A stretch of 17,381 bases of DNA from an uncultured Clostridium sp. Its GTDB lineage: Bacteria > Bacillota > Clostridia > Clostridiales > Clostridiaceae. The notes below the pieces were generated by a model. The model ran no database searches. It worked only from the letters and a program-made list of their open reading frames with translations, and was not told the DNA's origin. Below, piece by piece: positions 16,131-17,381 of this stretch. Each line of letters opens with the position of its first letter. Position 1 is the first letter of the stretch. The stretch spans positions 1 to 17,381 of the forward strand of contig CAMNZV010000012.1 of NCBI GenBank assembly GCA_946575275.1, written 5' to 3'. A program made the translations under genes and the position numbers.

Positions 16131-16697
16131 TTAATCATCAGATTTTTTATTTTCTCTTAATTTTACTAATTCCTCGTATTCTTCTTTAGATATATTAACA
16201 TTCTTTCTTTTCTTATTTTCATCTGTTAATTCCCAGAATATATAAATTCCAAACAATCCTCCAACTAATATAAGTCCAGATGTTGATGATAAAAATGCCA
16301 TTAAATATCCTATTTTAGATATTTTAAACATGTACTTTCCTTGAACTTGATTGTAGGAAATAGGTTTGTCTGATACATTATTAGCTGTACCTTGAGTTAT
16401 AATTGTATCCCCTTCTATATTTATTATTTGGTGAGTTACATTGCTATTTTCTTCATCCTTATATGTAATAACATCATCTATCTTTAATTTGTCTAATGGA
16501 ACTCTTAAAACTGTTACAAAATCCCCTGGCGAAATAGATGGTTCCATACTTCCTGTTACAATTACATAATTACTAAACTTAACAATATTGTTTATGTTGC
16601 TATTTTTAGAAGATAAATTGCCAATTATTCCAAAACTTATTATAATAACTACTATAATAAAAATTACGTTTTTTACTACATTACATGCCTTCTTCAT
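16131..16697 (-). CDS. sipW: Signal peptidase I, ER-type (SipW-like, family S26B)
   Basis: This membrane protease removes signal peptides from a small set of secreted proteins. It has 188 aa. There is an N-terminal helix at about 8-27, the catalytic serine in TGSMEPSISPGDF (Ser50), and the conserved box KIDDVITYK. A histidine (THQII, His89) sits where bacterial SipS-type enzymes have lysine, marking the archaeal/ER subtype to which Bacillus SipW belongs. A second membrane helix lies at about 131-155, with a charged cytoplasmic tail. The ATG at 16695-16697 follows TGGAGGT. Only 14 bases separate it from the upstream gene, so the two are co-transcribed and that gene's product is a likely substrate. 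Confidence 0.92.
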   Translation of the reverse strand: MKKACNVVKNVIFIIVVIIISFGIIGNLSSKNSNINNIVKFSNYVIVTGSMEPSISPGDFVTVLRVPLDKLKIDDVITYKDEENSNVTHQIINIEGDTIITQGTANNVSDKPISYNQVQGKYMFKISKIGYLMAFLSSTSGLILVGGLFGIYIFWELTDENKKRKNVNISKEEYEELVKLRENKKSDD

Positions 16698-16711
16698 ACA
16701 TTTACCTCCAT

Positions 16712-17381
16712 TTAATTAGTACAAATATATATTTTTTGAGTACTAAAATAATATAACTTACCAGATGAATTAGCTCCGTCCTCAACCTTTATATAGGAAT
16801 TAGTAGTTATTTCATTATCAGTATTAAAAGAATACTTATACCATCCAGCACCCTCATTTACCTTTGATATTGTTCCACCTGTTAATTCTGTTGTAAGACT
16901 ATTTAAATAAAATTTTGGTAGCCCACCTGATTCAAAATTTGACCAATAAGAATCTGTTGTAGGCCTTTCAAAATATATTACTGATCCTAAATCCACATCA
17001 TTACCAGGAGCCCCTTGATAATCTGGATTTTCCGGTTCTGTAAAATTAGTTTCATAATCACTACCATTTCCATCCTCATCCCAATTTGGGTTGTTTTCCT
17101 GAGTCAATTTAGCCCTTATTCTACTGGAAAACTGGATTTTAAAAGAATCAATGTCACCAATATCTTCATATGATTTTAAATATAATTTATATGAAATTTT
17201 GTATCTTGTTCCAGGTTCTAAATTGTCAAATCTCAACGCCTGATTAATTATAGTTCCTTCTCCTACTGTGTTTTTAATCATGTAGTTATTTGCAGCATTT
17301 AAATCAGAAGAACTTAATATTATTGGAGTTGAGCCATCTACATTTGATCCATCTAAATTACATTTTTGTGCAATAAGTTCA
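16712..17381 (-). CDS. Probable secreted beta-rich protein, C-terminal part (5' end outside window)
   Basis: The reading frame is open to the right edge, so about 222 C-terminal residues are seen and the start is missing. An internal ATG at 17279-17281 has no ribosome binding site and is not the start. I do not recognise the family. The segment is acidic, rich in Asn, Ser, Thr, Tyr and Gly. Stretches such as FDNLEPGTRYKISYKLYLKS and GAGWYKYSFNTDN resemble the strands of a carbohydrate-binding-like beta-sandwich. It has no membrane segment and no sortase motif at its end (stops at YICTN). Lying 14 bases before a SipW-like peptidase, it is probably secreted and processed by it, as TasA is in Bacillus, though no homology to TasA is evident. 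Confidence 0.7.
   Translation of the reverse strand, partial: ELIAQKCNLDGSNVDGSTPIILSSSDLNAANNYMIKNTVGEGTIINQALRFDNLEPGTRYKISYKLYLKSYEDIGDIDSFKIQFSSRIRAKLTQENNPNWDEDGNGSDYETNFTEPENPDYQGAPGNDVDLGSVIYFERPTTDSYWSNFESGGLPKFYLNSLTTELTGGTISKVNEGAGWYKYSFNTDNEITTNSYIKVEDGANSSGKLYYFSTQKIYICTN

Overview
The window is AT-rich, low-GC Firmicute DNA with short intergenic gaps, strong GGAGG-type ribosome binding sites, several TTG and GTG starts, and proteins of clostridial type (hexameric glutamate dehydrogenase, PepF, Zur, ZnuCB-like transporter, bacterial ferritin, AguA/AguB). It most likely comes from the chromosome of a Clostridium sensu stricto species. The species cannot be fixed from the sequence. 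I see no tRNA, rRNA, CRISPR array, intact insertion sequence or phage gene. No gene-free gap exceeds about 170 bases.

Layout. Bases 1-1338 (minus) hold a glutamate dehydrogenase that runs off the left edge. Next, on the minus strand, comes a proteolysis-flavoured group, in transcription order: a 132-aa acidic protein (probably DUF6762), oligoendopeptidase F overlapping it by 8 bases, and, after a hairpin, a rhomboid intramembrane protease. A divergent 119-aa membrane-anchored protein (4827-5186) precedes a zinc/manganese-type ABC transporter: ATPase 5254-5910 and permease 5913-6710. A perfect 7-1-7 palindrome overlaps the -35 of this transporter. A Zur-like Fur-family repressor (6742-7173) converges on the permease and shares a terminator hairpin with it. 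L-lactate dehydrogenase lies upstream of zur on the same strand, and a DEDDh exonuclease is divergent from it.

The middle holds an Rpn/PD-(D/E)XK transposase-family gene that appears to have lost its catalytic core by an in-frame deletion. It is followed by a nitroreductase (Frm2-like)-ferritin operon and a membrane-bound diguanylate cyclase. On the plus strand, agmatine deiminase and N-carbamoylputrescine amidase overlap by 8 bases and together convert agmatine to putrescine. A GldA-like iron alcohol dehydrogenase converges on them. Its best promoter lies upstream of an intrinsic-terminator-like hairpin, which suggests leader attenuation. At the right edge an ER-type (SipW-like) signal peptidase follows, with a 14-base gap, the 3' part of a gene for an acidic, probably secreted beta-rich protein.

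Nothing here is a clearly new multi-gene system. The best leads are the SipW-like peptidase with its unrecognised partner, the terminator in the gldA-like leader, the metal-uptake operator plus the ATPase's altered Walker A, and the core-deleted Rpn gene.
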